Shown: piece by piece, positions 38,600 to 51,100 of the stretch
Numbering within the stretch: position 1 is the stretch's first letter
Layout of the letters: the number at the start of each line of letters is the position of its first letter
Assembly: GCA_034008185.1 (NCBI GenBank)
Contig: CM067082.1
Coordinates: 99,009,311 to 99,073,310, forward strand
Length of the DNA: 64,000 nucleotides
Source of the DNA: Gorsachius magnificus
Taxonomy: Eukaryota > Chordata > Aves > Pelecaniformes > Ardeidae
Reading direction: 5' to 3'
The notes under the pieces: model-generated
What the model saw: the letters and a program-made list of their open reading frames with translations, nothing else
What the model was told of the DNA's origin: nothing
The model's database searches: none
Program-made: the position numbers and the translations under genes

Positions 38600-39546
38600 T
38601 TGGGTAAAGAACTGTCTGGATGGCTGGGTCCAAAGGGTTTAATATCTTTACCAATGACCTGGACAAGGGGATTGAATGTGCCCTCAACAAGTTGACACTA
38701 AGCTGGGTGGAAGTGTTGATCTGCTTGAGGGTAGGAAGGCTCTACAGAGGGACCTGGACAGGCTGGATCCGTGGGCTGTGGCCAATTGTACAAGGTTCAA
38801 CAAGGCCAAATGCCAGGTCCTGCACTTGGGTAACAACAACCTTGTGCAACTCTACAGTCTTGGAGAAAAGTATCTGGAAAGCTGCATGGCAGGGGTGGAT
38901 CTGGGGGTACTGGTCAACAGCCAACTACACATGAGCCAGAATTGTGCACAGGTGGCCAAGAAGGCCCACGGCATCCTGGCTTGTATCAGAAATAATGTGA
39001 CCAGCAGGACCAGGGAAGTCATCCTTCCCTGTACTCAGCACTGGTGAGGCTGCATCTTGAATACTATGTTCAGTTTTGGGCCCCTCACTACAAGAAGCAC
39101 ATTGAGTCACTGGAGTGTGTCCAGAGAAGGGCAACGAAGATGATGAAGGGTCTGGAGCACAAGTCTTATGAGGAACGGCTGAGAGAACTGGGGTTGTTTA
39201 GTCTGGAGAAGAGGAGGCTGAGGAGGAAACCTTATCACCCTCTACAACTACCTGAAAGGGGGTTGTAGTGAGGTGGGTGTCAGAGTCTTTTCCCAAGTAA
39301 CAAGAGATAGGATGAGAGGAAATGGCCTCAAATTGCGCCAGGGGAGGTTTAGGTTGCATATTAGGAGAAATTTCTTCACCGAAAGGGTTATCAGGCACTG
39401 GAACCTGTTGCCTAGGGAAGTGGTGGAGTCACCATCCCTTGAGGTATTTAAAAGACGGGTAGATGAGGTGCTTAGAGACATGGTTTGGTAGTGGACTCTA
39501 TGATTTTAAAGGTCTTTTCCAACCAAATGATTCTATGATTCTCTGA
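38600..39546 (+). mobile_element. CR1 LINE, 5'-truncated and internally deleted
   Basis: Begins with AAGAACTGTCTGGATGGC (ORF2 around the LDG region), then jumps to GGTTTAATATCTTTACCAATG, so roughly 90 bp present in the 54180 copy is missing. A second short deletion removes the catalytic FADD codons (CTCAACAAGTTGACACTAAG). It continues through the usual C-terminal blocks to the 3' UTR (GGACTCTATGATTTTAAAGG) and the terminal ATTCTATGATTCTCTG. Frameshifts are scattered through it, so it cannot encode a working reverse transcriptase. Its 3' end matches the inverted copy at 19571. Confidence 0.94.
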
Positions 39547-41300
39547 ATTAGATGCATTTGCAATTTTATCCATAGAATTGCTGTTTACACTATAATTAGG
39601 CTACGGCATACCCCATTCCACCACGAACAAGGATGCAATTTGAAAGATGTTCTAATATCTTGGACGCACTGTGCACAATTCATTGCTAGTTTGTAGATAG
39701 TGATCGACCTTTAGAGAGAAACTGGATAAAAGCAATATTGATGGCCGGAAAGAAACACTAAAATCAACTGTATAGTGTGGACTTACTTATAGCGAGGTCC
39801 AAAAGGATCTGCAAGCTGTGAGTCTGTTAATGAGAAATGTACCTAGAAAACTGATAGCATGTTCTATATCAAATGTGTATTTTATTTATGACTTACTGTG
39901 GTCACCTGTGCCTTATCAGCAATGACCATGCCCCCAGCTTCTCTCTCTTATTCATGTCTTAAACTCTGCTAGTCTCTGGAAAAATAGAGGTATTGTACAA
40001 TCTGACCTAACAGAACAGGCAGCTGTGAGTCTGGTTTATAGATGGATGACCTGAACAAACTACTACAAGGGAATCCTGGCTTCAGACTGAAGCAGGCATA
40101 TTTATTTCAGAAAGAGAAACAGACTGGAGGATGGGCATGGAGTGAAGCAGTAAAAAGTAAGTTTGCATCATAATGCAGAATTTTTCAGTTATTCCCAAGA
40201 AATGACGCATTCATTCCAGCAGTCTAGTTCAGTGTTTCTCCAGCTGTGAATCACGTACTCTTCTTGAGTTAGTGGGAGCTGAGTGTGAAGTAAAATACAC
40301 TTTTATCTGTGAGCTATCCTGTGATAAGGCATGAAGAGACAATAATTGCGAATCACCTGGAAGCTAAACTCATCAAGAAGAACTTTATTTGCCATTTTAT
40401 ATATAATGCATTACAAACTGCTCAGATCTATCATACAGTAATACTAGCTTTAAGACTCCCAGTACCAGATCAGAAATAGTGTAAGTGCATGATAGAAAAA
40501 GGTACTGATTTGGTATAAACTCACTTTGCCAGTTCAAATTTGTTCCAAAGACAATGACGGATTAACTTTGTATAGGCAGGCTTTATGCTACATCCGATAT
40601 TGCCTGTCTATGCAATGCTAACTTTACACCAGCTAAGGTACCACCTGATATCTCTTCTGCAGATTATATCAAACTAGCATAAGTACATGAAACTGTTAAC
40701 TTTATTATCATCTTCTCCAAAAAATTCAAAAGAGATTAAGTGATGTTCACATGCCTGAACTAGATCAAATACACATTTCTGGCTCATCCAGTACTGAGCA
40801 GATCTGATATTAGTGACTGTGAAACAGCGATAGACCTACTCTTTGCCAAATCTCTGAAACTCTATTCCTTGATCAGAAACAGGCAGCAGCATCAATTATG
40901 GCAAACTAGCAGGTTTGATAAATTATCTAAGACACAAAGTATACTTAAAGATCATGTCTATAGTTCCAGAAGCATGCCAGATGTTTATTGAAACTGGTTT
41001 GACTGACAACATAATAAAAAGAATGAGAGGACTATTTAAGCCAATGCTTTTCTAGGAAGATGCTGTGGTGTATTGCATCTATCATGAGAGATGCCAAACA
41101 GTAATTATATACTATAATATTACAACTTTACATTTTGTTTCGGTGAGCTAATAGTTTTGAAAGAAGTGCTTAGATTGTTGTGATGCAGTATTTTCTTAGA
41201 GACCTTTAAAAAGCAGCAAAGGAATTTGCTCTTTGCCTTGATCTTTCAATATAGCATTTACTTTTGGTGTGGAGGTGATCCCAAAATGAACACTGTCACT
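39547..41300. other. AT-rich intronic DNA, nothing recognised
   Basis: No repeat family or exon seen. Confidence 0.4.
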
Positions 41301-41365
41301 TTTATTAGTGGGAAATAGGACTGATACCTGCCATTGTGGGGAGGAAAAATCACAGGTGAAATCAA
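41301..41365. repeat. 65-bp perfect direct repeat, copy A
   Basis: TTTATTAGTGGGAAATAGGA through AGGTGAAATCAA is identical to 43576-43640 (offset 2275). The neighbouring bases differ on both sides. It sits inside a 140-codon minus-strand open frame that shows no recognisable domain. Confidence 0.95.
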
Positions 41366-43575
41366 GATTTTCTCTTTGGGGAAAGGGCAGGGGCAGAATA
41401 CACATAAGCAACTCGTGTATTTTATTAAAGGGATCAGATTTTTTTCTCTCTCCAATCCCTACAGCCAGCCATTTGCAATGGTTTTCTGCACAGAGAATTT
41501 TGAGACATTGCAGATGAGGCACTAGTTCCCTCCATGCTTCAAGAGAGATGACACAAATATCTGCACAATGAATTATGGGGTGTTTCTGACATATGATGAG
41601 TTCCACCAGACTGAACAAATCTCTGCGTCACTGAAGCATTCAAGATAGGTAATAGTAAAAGATCAAGCTCTTTGGAGGAGACAATATTTTCTTCTCTGTG
41701 CTACAATGCAGAATAAAGATGGAATATCATATATACATTTTCCTGCATACTTCTGTCCAGTAAATTGACAAAATCTAACACTTAAATTACTACACTGTTA
41801 TTTATAAAAATAGTAAGAAACAAAATTTGTAATTAAGGGACACAATGAGTGAAACATAAAAACATCCACTTGCATATATCACTATTAAAAATATGGTAGC
41901 TTGAATGACAATTAACTGAGAAATAATACATGGATTACTGTTCAGTTAATATCTGCTGGACAATTATTGCCCTAGCTACTCAGTGCTTTGGACACCACAC
42001 TTCAGGATTCAAAAAAGCTGTTGTTACTACATTTGTCACCAATTGCTATGATTTGACTGTGAAGAGAGCTATAATGGTCTCACACCAAATGAGTCAAATG
42101 AAAACATTTGGTTAAAATAAAGTTATGATCTATACGGCTCTAGGTATATTGGGGAATAAGCTGATGGCTAGGCAGTTCTCTCTGGTAAAACTGAGCATTC
42201 CTTCAAATCTTTGTCAAAAAGTGTTTCTTTTATTTTCTTTTTGAATTCTGCACCTAACTTCCAAGTAAATTTTTTTCTACTACCTTTTATCTGCCTTATC
42301 TCACTTTTACCTTTTTTTTCCCCTGTAAAGTAAGGGATTTTTAGTCAGATATGAGGAGTAAAGAGGTGAAAGGTGGTGCATAAAAATGAGGGAGTCCAAA
42401 ATTGTCATAGCTCTCTGCTTACTTATTTAGGAAGCCTTACAAGATGGGGAATGAATCAAAACCAAAATGAATGAATTAAAAAAAAAAACCCTTTTTTATG
42501 TATGGAGTATTACCATGTTCAGAGATGAGGCAGAGAAAACAAGAATCCAAAATGGATTGCTGCTGGCTCAATGGATTCCAATATGTAGATGTGTGTAGGT
42601 ATGTACGCATATATATAAAAATCTATATACGTACCATGTATACATGTATATCTGTATATAGGTATGTATGTAGCTGCATATGTGCATGCAGACACATTTT
42701 TAGCACACACACATTTCTACTTTATTTTATTTTCCTGTATCAGCTACCATGGTCTATTTTATTAGACAACAAATATTTTTCATTCTGGTAATTCTGCACC
42801 ACATAATAGCACCTGTCTGTCTTTCTGTTCTGGCAGCCCCATAGTGACCAGTACAATAGCTGACAGCACAGTGAATAGCATTCCAGTTACAATGTTCAGC
42901 ATGAATAACAGAAGAGTAAAGCAATTTTCTGAAAACTTGTCCCACCACACCTCCACCAACCCAGCTCAATGGCCGTCTGGAGCACTTGTGTGACAGAGGA
43001 AAGAAATGCTTGTACTTCAATGAGTTCATTTTAATTCCTTGTTTCACGAGGCTGCCCAGAAAGTACTGAAAATCAATACATGATAGCTCTGCAGTAGGTA
43101 TTATGACTTCAGTCTCCAATTACTTTAAATAACTTAAATAACAGCAGCAACGAGGAAACATGAAAATCTCTCTAACAATTCCCAGGCCTCTCAAACTGAG
43201 GACTTGCTTTTGTACATTCAGCCCCATCACAATGTGATTTTAACTGTGGTGCTCAGAAGGGCTTGCTACTTTGATAAATTTCTTTCACACCTGCACTGTA
43301 TTGGCTGTCACATGCGCAGATCTTATAACTCAACTGATTTAAAAGCCTACTACAAATTAACCTTCAAAAAAACATAAAAACGTTTCCTACACATTGCTGA
43401 GTAGGGACAGATACAAAGCAAAATACAAACCAGGGAACTCTCTGAATCACAGTTCTTCAAGAAAAGCTGAAAGAGTAGCGGGGACCACAAGTGAAACCTG
43501 AGTCAACAGTGCCATGAAAAAGACAAACACCCTACACATACACAAAAGAGAGCTTCCAAGATATGTATGATGATA
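41366..43575. other. AT-rich intronic DNA with a dinucleotide-rich tract
   Basis: Only the alternating purine-pyrimidine tract at 42580-42700 stands out. Open frames at 42498-42791 and 42519-42710 are produced by that tract. Confidence 0.4.
42580..42700. repeat. Imperfect TG/TA-rich microsatellite
   Basis: Interrupted GTGTGT, ATATAT, GTATAC and TATGTATG units over about 120 bp. Confidence 0.8.
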
Positions 43576-43640
43576 TTTATTAGTGGGAAATAGGACTGAT
43601 ACCTGCCATTGTGGGGAGGAAAAATCACAGGTGAAATCAA
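43576..43640. repeat. 65-bp perfect direct repeat, copy B
   Basis: Exact partner of 41301-41365 in the same orientation, 2275 bp away. Neither copy has flanking target duplication or a poly-A tail that I can see. Confidence 0.95.
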
Positions 43641-43684
43641 TCTTTCTGTTTCTACCTTTGGGCACTTCATTACAAAAAATCCCC

Positions 43685-43745
43685 TCAAAACCAACAACTA
43701 GCAAAAAGAGAAAGAGGGGAAAAGAAGCAAAGGGAAAGGGAGAGG
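43685..43745. repeat. Polypurine tract
   Basis: Nearly uninterrupted A/G sequence (AAAAAGAGAAAGAGGGGAAA onward) of about 55-60 nt on the plus strand. Confidence 0.7.
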
Positions 43746-43989
43746 TTGACTAGAGAGGGACCAGTGGATAGCATTGAGAATGATCAGAGGTCCAGAAAAC
43801 ACAAATTAAACAGAAGACAGAATTATTTTTCAGCATTTATCTTAAAGAAGGAAAAACTATGGGACATGATAACATTTTTTGCTTGCAAAACAGACTTGTG
43901 CAAAGCCTGGGAAAGCAGTCTGTGTTACACTCATGCAGTGGGCTGGCAAAGCATTAAATTGGAGCAAAGAAAATCTAATGCTAAGGACA

Positions 43990-44154
43990 GTGATGTCCTG
44001 GAACAGGCAACCTGGGGAGGCTGTGGAGCCCCCACATCAATGGTGAGCGCTAATATCAGGTCAGAGAAATACCTTTCAGGGAAGACAAAGGAGTAGCTGT
44101 CATGCAAGGAACTAGATGAGCTCTCAAAGGTCTTTCCAACATTACTGTTCTGTA
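43990..44154 (+). mobile_element. CR1 LINE 3' end fragment, old
   Basis: GTCCTGGAACAGGCAACCTG, then GGAGGCTGTGGAGCCCCCAC, GGAACTAGATGAGCTCTCAA and AGGTCTTTCCAACATTACTG follow the terminal CR1 ORF2 and 3' UTR pattern. The terminus is degraded (TGTACCTTAT). Non-coding. Confidence 0.75.
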
Positions 44155-44616
44155 CCTTATTATCACACTGTAGCACAAAACAAAGTGGGGAAAACACGTA
44201 ATTCATTAAACTAGAGAAATTCTTGCCTGTTTGTTTTTTTCTTCCTTAAATACTTACTGACTGACTGATAACAGACATAAATATGCTGATTTGAGTGATA
44301 GATATTGACTTTTACTTATCCACAAATAAAGTTTTCCAGCTGGGGTCTACATCTAGATCTCGCCACATGGCCTATCACATAATCCCTTAGTTCAGCTATG
44401 TTAAGCAGGCTTGAAGCAGATCCAGAACTGTCTAGTCTTGAGGCTTATGCCCCTTTTTGTAAAGCTTGAGACACATTGGCTTTTTTGTGGCTTGCTTTCT
44501 GTGTTAAGTTGCATTTGGTACTACTCATCTTCATTATTTACTGATGATGGATGGGTGACCTTTGACCAAAACCAGTCACACTAAGTATCAGCATTGAGAT
44601 AGAGCTGCATATGTAA
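44155..44616. other. Unassigned intronic DNA between a CR1 tail and a solo LTR
   Basis: About 460 bp; nothing recognised. Confidence 0.4.
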
Positions 44617-44621
44617 TGATG
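44617..44621. repeat. Target-site duplication, left copy (TGATG)
   Basis: TGATG before the LTR against TGACG after it (45182-45186): 4 of 5 match, as expected for an ageing duplication with one CpG-related change. Confidence 0.65.
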
Positions 44622-45181
44622 TGTCCTGGCTTTGGCTGGGATAGAATTAATTTTCTTCTTAGTAGCTGGTATAGAGCTGTGTTTTGGATTTAGGATGAGA
44701 ATAATATTGATAACACACTGATGTTTTAGTTGTTTTTAAGTAGTGCTATCACTTAGTCAAGGACTTTTCAGCTTCCGATGCTCTGCCATGTGCACAAGAA
44801 GCTGGGACAGGGCACAGCCAGGGCAGCTGACCCAAACTGGCCAAAGGGATATTCCATAATATATGATGTCATGCTTAGCATATAAGCTGGGGGAAGCTGG
44901 CCGCAGGGCAGTGACCAATGCTCAGGGCTGGGCTGGGCATCGGTCAGTGGGGGGTGAGCAATTACATTATGCATCACTAGTTTTGTATATTATTATTATT
45001 ATTAGTAGTAGTAGTAGTAGTAGTATTGTCTTCCTCTGCTGTCCTATTAAACTGTGTTTATATTGACCCATGGTTTGTTTGGTTTTTTTTTTCCTGATTC
45101 TCTCCCCATCCCACAGTGGGCAGGGAGGGCTAGTGAGTGGCTGTATGGTGCTTAGTTGTCAACTGAGGCTAAACCATGGCA
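44622..45181 (+). mobile_element. Complete solo LTR, ERVL-like avian endogenous retrovirus, subfamily b
   Basis: 560 bp from TGTCCTGGCTTTGGCTGGGA to GGCTAAACCATGGCA. Contains TGATGTCA at 44864-44871, followed by a TATAAG element at 44881, a GGGCATCGGTCAGTG block and an ATTAAA polyadenylation-like hexamer at 45046-45051. An (ATT)n(AGT)n microsatellite lies between the promoter-like and polyadenylation-like parts. Flanks are TGATG and TGACG, a near-perfect 5-bp target duplication. No internal viral sequence. It is more diverged than the copy at 29630 and lies antisense to CNTNAP2. Confidence 0.94.
44989..45026 (+). repeat. (ATT)n(AGT)n compound microsatellite inside the LTR
   Basis: About five ATT units run directly into about seven AGT units. 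The sister LTR at 29630 has only a short ATT stretch at the corresponding place, so the AGT array expanded after insertion or in a subfamily. Confidence 0.9.
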
Positions 45182-45186
45182 TGACG
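45182..45186. repeat. Target-site duplication, right copy (TGACG)
   Basis: One mismatch to TGATG at 44617-44621. Confidence 0.6.
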
Positions 45187-48100
45187 CCTGGTCTTTGCAC
45201 TGCTTAATATGTTGCCATGAGAAAGGCAAAACTCTTTTCACTCATGGAAAATCATGTTTTAGCATAAAATCTCTTTCCTGACTCATGCTACATGAAGAGC
45301 ACTTATGTCATGCACTAGGTTCCTTCCCTTTCATCCATTGGTAAATTGGTAGAAAAGGTGACCAAAATACAAAAGGCAATAAATGAATTCATATGAATAT
45401 CTGAGCTAATGAGGGTCAAGAGAACAGCCTCTGAGACTGTGCTCATGCACGTTTGTCATTCATCTGAGATAGCATCCTCTTTCCAGGGCCTAGTTACACC
45501 TGGCCACCCAGGGATCCCAGTTCTGATTAGACACATTTTTGCAATGGGACTCCCTACTCAGCAGTGAGAACTAGAGGCTACCTGACCAATGCACCTTTCC
45601 TCCCCAGAAAAGGCCCCCAAAATGAAGCCTTTAAGAGTTTTATTTAGAATTCAGAGAAAACAAACCAGTTTTTCAGTTAATGCATTATGTGTTAAACTGC
45701 ATATGAAAATTCTATTACATTTCTAGTATCTTTTTTAGGTTTCAGCAGTTTAAAAACCTATTCCTTCTAGAAAAGGTGCAATAAACATAAACATGTACAT
45801 ATATTTGATTACCATTGTTTTGGGGTCTAGCATTTATAACGCTGAGTATCTCCTAACTGCCACTGAAATTACAGCAAGACTAAAGCCCACAACTGTGCCA
45901 TGAGGTTTGACTTAGCAAGTGCTTAGGCATGACCTAGAGTTGACAAAAGGTTTCCCACTGTTTTTCATGAGCTTTGATTTAGACCTCAGTATCGACAGTC
46001 CATACAAAACAGGGAATATGGCTGGGCAGAAGTGACTGAAGTGATCTCATTCTGCCATGAGCTGCTCTGTGGAATTCCTTTCCTTAGTTTCATTACTTGG
46101 AAGATAAGGTAATCTGAGACAAACCGTCCCTAGCAGCGTGTTTTTACAGCACCTAAACCAACAGATTTCAATGTATTACCACAGAATAAGCTATAGTTCA
46201 TAACTTAGCCAGAGATTGGACCAGATGACCAACCCAAACTATCCAATTAAATTAAAAAAAATTATGTCAATCAGAATGACAGGAGCATGAAGTTATTTGT
46301 GCCCTCAGAATAAAAAACTTTCCAAACAATCAGTGACCATGCCATAGAGAGATTACACAGGGATGGGGTAAAAGTCTAAAATCCATATTGCCTTGCCCTC
46401 AACAAAATGTTATGAAAATTAATAGAATTGTATAAAGGTTGAAACAAACCAAAACTCAAGATAAAATCAGAGAGAAACAAACAAGGGCTTACATGACAAG
46501 TTGAAATATGAAAGGAAAAAATAACTGAGCAATGGCAAAAATGGAGCATAGGTTCTAGTCATAACATTCGACCTGTAAAAATGTTAAAGACAACCATCTA
46601 GCCAACTCCAATGTTCCAAATTCCGTATTGCATATTAATGGCAGAAAATAATATATAACCCAATTTGTGGTCAGAGTGCTGAATGCTTGGGAGAATGCAT
46701 TTTCCTACAGTAACTGTGTGCATTGGGAGTATGCATACTATTCCAGTCCTTACACCCTATACTAAAGGAGAGTTTGTGTTTAGGATCTCGATCAGGAGGC
46801 ACGATGGTCCTTGAAGATATATTTTGGCCCATTCTTTGCCCCTAAACCACTATGGATTCTGAGAAGGACTATCACAAGTCTTGTACCTTGCTCTTAGTCT
46901 TACTCAAACAAATATTCTGGATAAGCTGCACTTACTCTGAGGGTTATTGCACTGGACTGCTGCAGAGGGGTAAATTTCAACATCATGATACCTTAGTTGC
47001 TCATAATGAGTTCCTGTCCTGTCAGAGAAGGGCTGCAAAAGTAGACAAAATGCTGGTCCCAAATGAGAGATTAAGTCCTTACAAGCTTGTGCAATGCATT
47101 TATTTCTTTGCAACTCCAGTTCCCTGTTCATAAGGTGGGCACAATACCAGCCACTGTGCAGGATGGCTGAATAAACAACAGCTACAAAGCCTTTAGAGCT
47201 CTTTCTGAGCAAAATACAGAAAACTTAATGTATTGCTAATTCAATATGCAAATTCTTTTTGAGGAAAAAGTTAGGGTATACTGTTCTCACAACATGTTTT
47301 TACATATTGTTTGAAACATCTACAGACATTCTGCTGGCATGAAGATAATCTTTTCTTTCTGGTGTTTAGAAGAAATAGAAATGATTTTCTTCATTATAAC
47401 TATAAATGATTTAAAACTGAGTGGATTAATTTCTCATGTTTTGTAAAATTTTGCTAACTTTTTTCATTTGTTTTATTGTGTTGCTTCTTAAAATATGCAC
47501 AGACTGCATCTGGCATTTTTAGTGATCAGTCTAGCATGTCCAATCAAAAATGGACTCTTGCAATCTTTTTATCAATGGATATTTGAATATATTAACATAT
47601 ATTGCACATAACTGAGTTGTTTTCTGGTACTTCATATTTCAGTAACTGCAAAGAGTTTATTGTACTGATGTTCAACTCAGACCAATGCTGAGATGTGGGT
47701 AAAATGACCCAGATTCTCCTTGACACTTACACCAGCATTAATATAGAATAATCTTTCAGAAGATCCAAATGTAACTGACTGCAGACTCTTCCTGGGTAAT
47801 TTTATGACAAAACTCTGCCACGAAGGAAGTGCTCCTGAAAAAGCAATAAACCTTGAAGAATGAATAATAAAAACTCTAAATGCGACACATGCCATTAGCT
47901 CTTTGCTTCACGTTTATCAAGTTTGGTTCCAAAATATTATTGTGACTACTATTGAAATTACTGTCAGATGCAAAATATTATTGCAGTGCTTCCATTTTAT
48001 AAGCACAGTTGAACCACCGATGAACACATTTTTTTCTTTTTTGGGGGCTAGTCTTATTCCAGTACTACAAAACACCTTCAGATCTTTTAATCAAGTGGTT

Positions 48101-51100
48101 ACAAATCCTCCTCCTCTCTTTTTGTTTGGTTGCAATCATTTTAATTGAAGTATCATACTCTTCTTTTCACTTGTAGTTTTTTCTTCTTTCACTACACTCG
48201 TCTAGGAGTCTCACTTTTCTTTATACATTTGCTATTAGAAGTATTAGAAGGGCTAGTATCTAATTCTTTGATCTTTGCAGAAAAAATGTTTCACAAATCT
48301 AGACGATTTTTAAAGCAGCTTTATATGGAAATTGTCATGACTAGCTGAGTCTCATTTTCTCTCCATTATTTGGTTGATTTCTCTTTATCAACACTAAAAC
48401 TTTGTGACTCAGCAGCAGCTAATGTTGAAGAGGGCTCAAGTCTCCAAGATAGCTGAGGTACTACAAGTTTTGTGAAACCCGAGCAGGAGAACAGGGATAC
48501 AAACTTATGCCTGTATTGTGGAAAAAAGTAATGGGCTGTTATGCCTTCTACTGTATATCAAGCATCTTACCTATCAGTAGATGCTTAGCAGCATATTAAT
48601 AGTATCATGCTTGCCTCTGGATGATTAGATTTATCATAGAAAATGTGGTGAGGAGGTAGACCTATAATAGACTAATAATATGACACAATCCCACCCATTA
48701 ATTCCACTGTTCACGTAATTGTCTGTTAATTACTAGTCATCTATTATTGACTCATTCATTTATCACTTTTTGGAAATCATACCACAAAATCCTTGCTAAC
48801 ATTTCACCTAATATGTCTTTCCTGAAGGACAAGAGCACTACTTGGACAGCATGGCACTAAGCTCAGATGTAGCAGAATCATACGCATAAGACATGCAAGG
48901 AATAGGATGCAATCTCAAAATATTTTTACTTGTGTTATGGACACATACTTTCTTATCCATGCAAATATGTACAACCCTTTAAATAAAACAACCTTTCAGC
49001 ACAATGATTATCTGGACAATTATAAGTAGTAAAAATGAATATTAGAAAGCTGTTGACAAAGAACACCACAGCACGTATATACAGTACTTTAGGTCTTGCA
49101 AGGGCAACCTGCATAGTAACCACTAGTAACTTACAGTATTTAAAACACAAATGTTGATTCTCGCTACTGATAAAATCTAGTTCACCTTGTCTTCTAAAAC
49201 TATCTTAGACTTTCACTGATGCAACAATCTTATTCAAAGGTACATACTTTTGTCTGAAGTATTACAAAGGCAGAGATATGCTCCAAAGTATGATTTTTCT
49301 CACTTGCTTCCCCCCCTGTGGCCCAGACATGGATTTTGTGCCAACCTGACAGAACAAGCGCTCAGGACTTGTCTGGGTTTTCCAGGGCCTGGGCTGGTTG
49401 TATGTTGGCTAACAGTTGCCAGTGGCCACCTGACTGGTGCCTGATCTCAATGGACTTCAGCCCAGTGAATCCCACAGACAGTGAAGGGCCAACAGACCTT
49501 GTAATCACCTCAAAACAAGCCTGTCAGGTTAACTAAGGATGGAAGAGGCAGTTGTGCAATTTTTAACCTTTAGCTGTGAACTGATGAGACAGAAGCAGAC
49601 TGCGATGAGATGACAAATAAATGGAGCCCTAGGTGGGCCCAAGACCAAGGAGGAAGAAATTCTCACCATGAGCATCATATTTTATCCAGAGAAGGACTTG
49701 GGATGCTGATGCACATTGTGAGTCTCTCTACTATTACAGTGTCAACCTTAAGAGCCGCAGGAACACTGAGAGGTTCAAAGGGAGAAAAGGGTAGACTGTA
49801 GGAAGTTTTCTTAGATAATAATTTTAACTATATTATTAACAAAGGTTTTTTGCTTTAATGAATTTGGATTGTTAGACTGTTAAAACATTAATTGCACTAC
49901 AACAGACCCTTGCCTCCTTGTATGAGATGGGTTGCCTTTTGCTCCCAACAGGACTGCAATGAGTGTTTTGAGTGTAACTTCTAGCTCTCATGGAGTAAAA
50001 ATTGACTGCTGTCACCAAGGCACTAGTTCACTTACTCTGCACTGCAAGCTGACTTGGGGTGCACAGGCACAGCCTATTTTATACCCTTCGCTGTGCCTTA
50101 ACTGCAAAATGGTATTTTACGTAAGGAGAAAAGATGAGGCTTCTTATTCCCATGTATGAAACTTAGTCCTAATGAAGATAGACTTCTTTAGTTATAGTCC
50201 TTTGTCTGCAGGTAGCTAACTTTTCTATGTCTGCTCTCCAACAAGTAGATCACAGACATGCATCTGAAACCAAAGTCACTATTCATTGAAGTTTTCTACC
50301 TCCCCCTGGAAAAAATGTCAAACCTCTATCCCATTCTTCTTTATTTTTCAATTTTCTTCTTTAATTATAGCTGTTACCATTTCCTTGCTGGATAAAATTA
50401 TCACTTTTATTTTAGCAGCTGGCTTCCTACTCTGTGACCTACTGATGAATTATTTTCTCACTTTGTTCCCCTTTTTTTGCTTTCCTGTCTGCACATAGTG
50501 GGTCCTTTTACCATCTTATTTTTAAAGACTAATTTAGTTCTAACATGTTCGCTTAAGATTTAACCTTTCTCTTTCCATTCACCTCTACCTTTCTTCCCCA
50601 CCTAACCTTTATCCATTTCTATCTTACTTTTCAAGGAAGACTGTGTGATCAAACTAACTTTTTATCTCACACTATTTCTGATGTGCTATTTAATAGCCTT
50701 GTTCCCCTTTGAAACCTACATGCTGATGTCAAACTTACCTTCCAATATACTGTATACACATTAAATTTCCATGAGGTTGGTTTTGTAGGAAGAATTATTA
50801 AAGGCTTTACTTATTTTCAGTGCCATCTAACTGTTCTCCTGGACATTTAATGGGACCCACCAGAGGAACAAGATTAGTGAATGGCAGATTTTCTCAGTTT
50901 GAAATAACCTTGTCAAATTCAACATACATAATTTATAAGAGAGATTTTCTTTGTTGCTCAGAGCTAACAATTTCATGCAACTTCAAAGCTTCCATTCCTA
51001 CATTATCAGAATATGCATTTGAGATATACGAGTGATTGCACTTGAATAACACTTTGTCCTAAACAAAGATGTTTTGTATGCACAGTTGGTGACAAATTGT

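Noticed and set aside
41196..41618. 140-codon minus-strand open frame in CNTNAP2 orientation
   Set aside because: Not similar to any CNTNAP segment and without plausible splice-site pair. Part of it is the 65-bp repeat, whose other copy lies in a different open frame.
42498..42791. 97-codon tyrosine- and cysteine-rich open frame
   Set aside because: Produced by the alternating TG/TA microsatellite.
47105..47200. MIR-like phrase near CCTGTTCATAAGGTGGGCAC
   Set aside because: Similarity to the MIR core is too weak and short to annotate.
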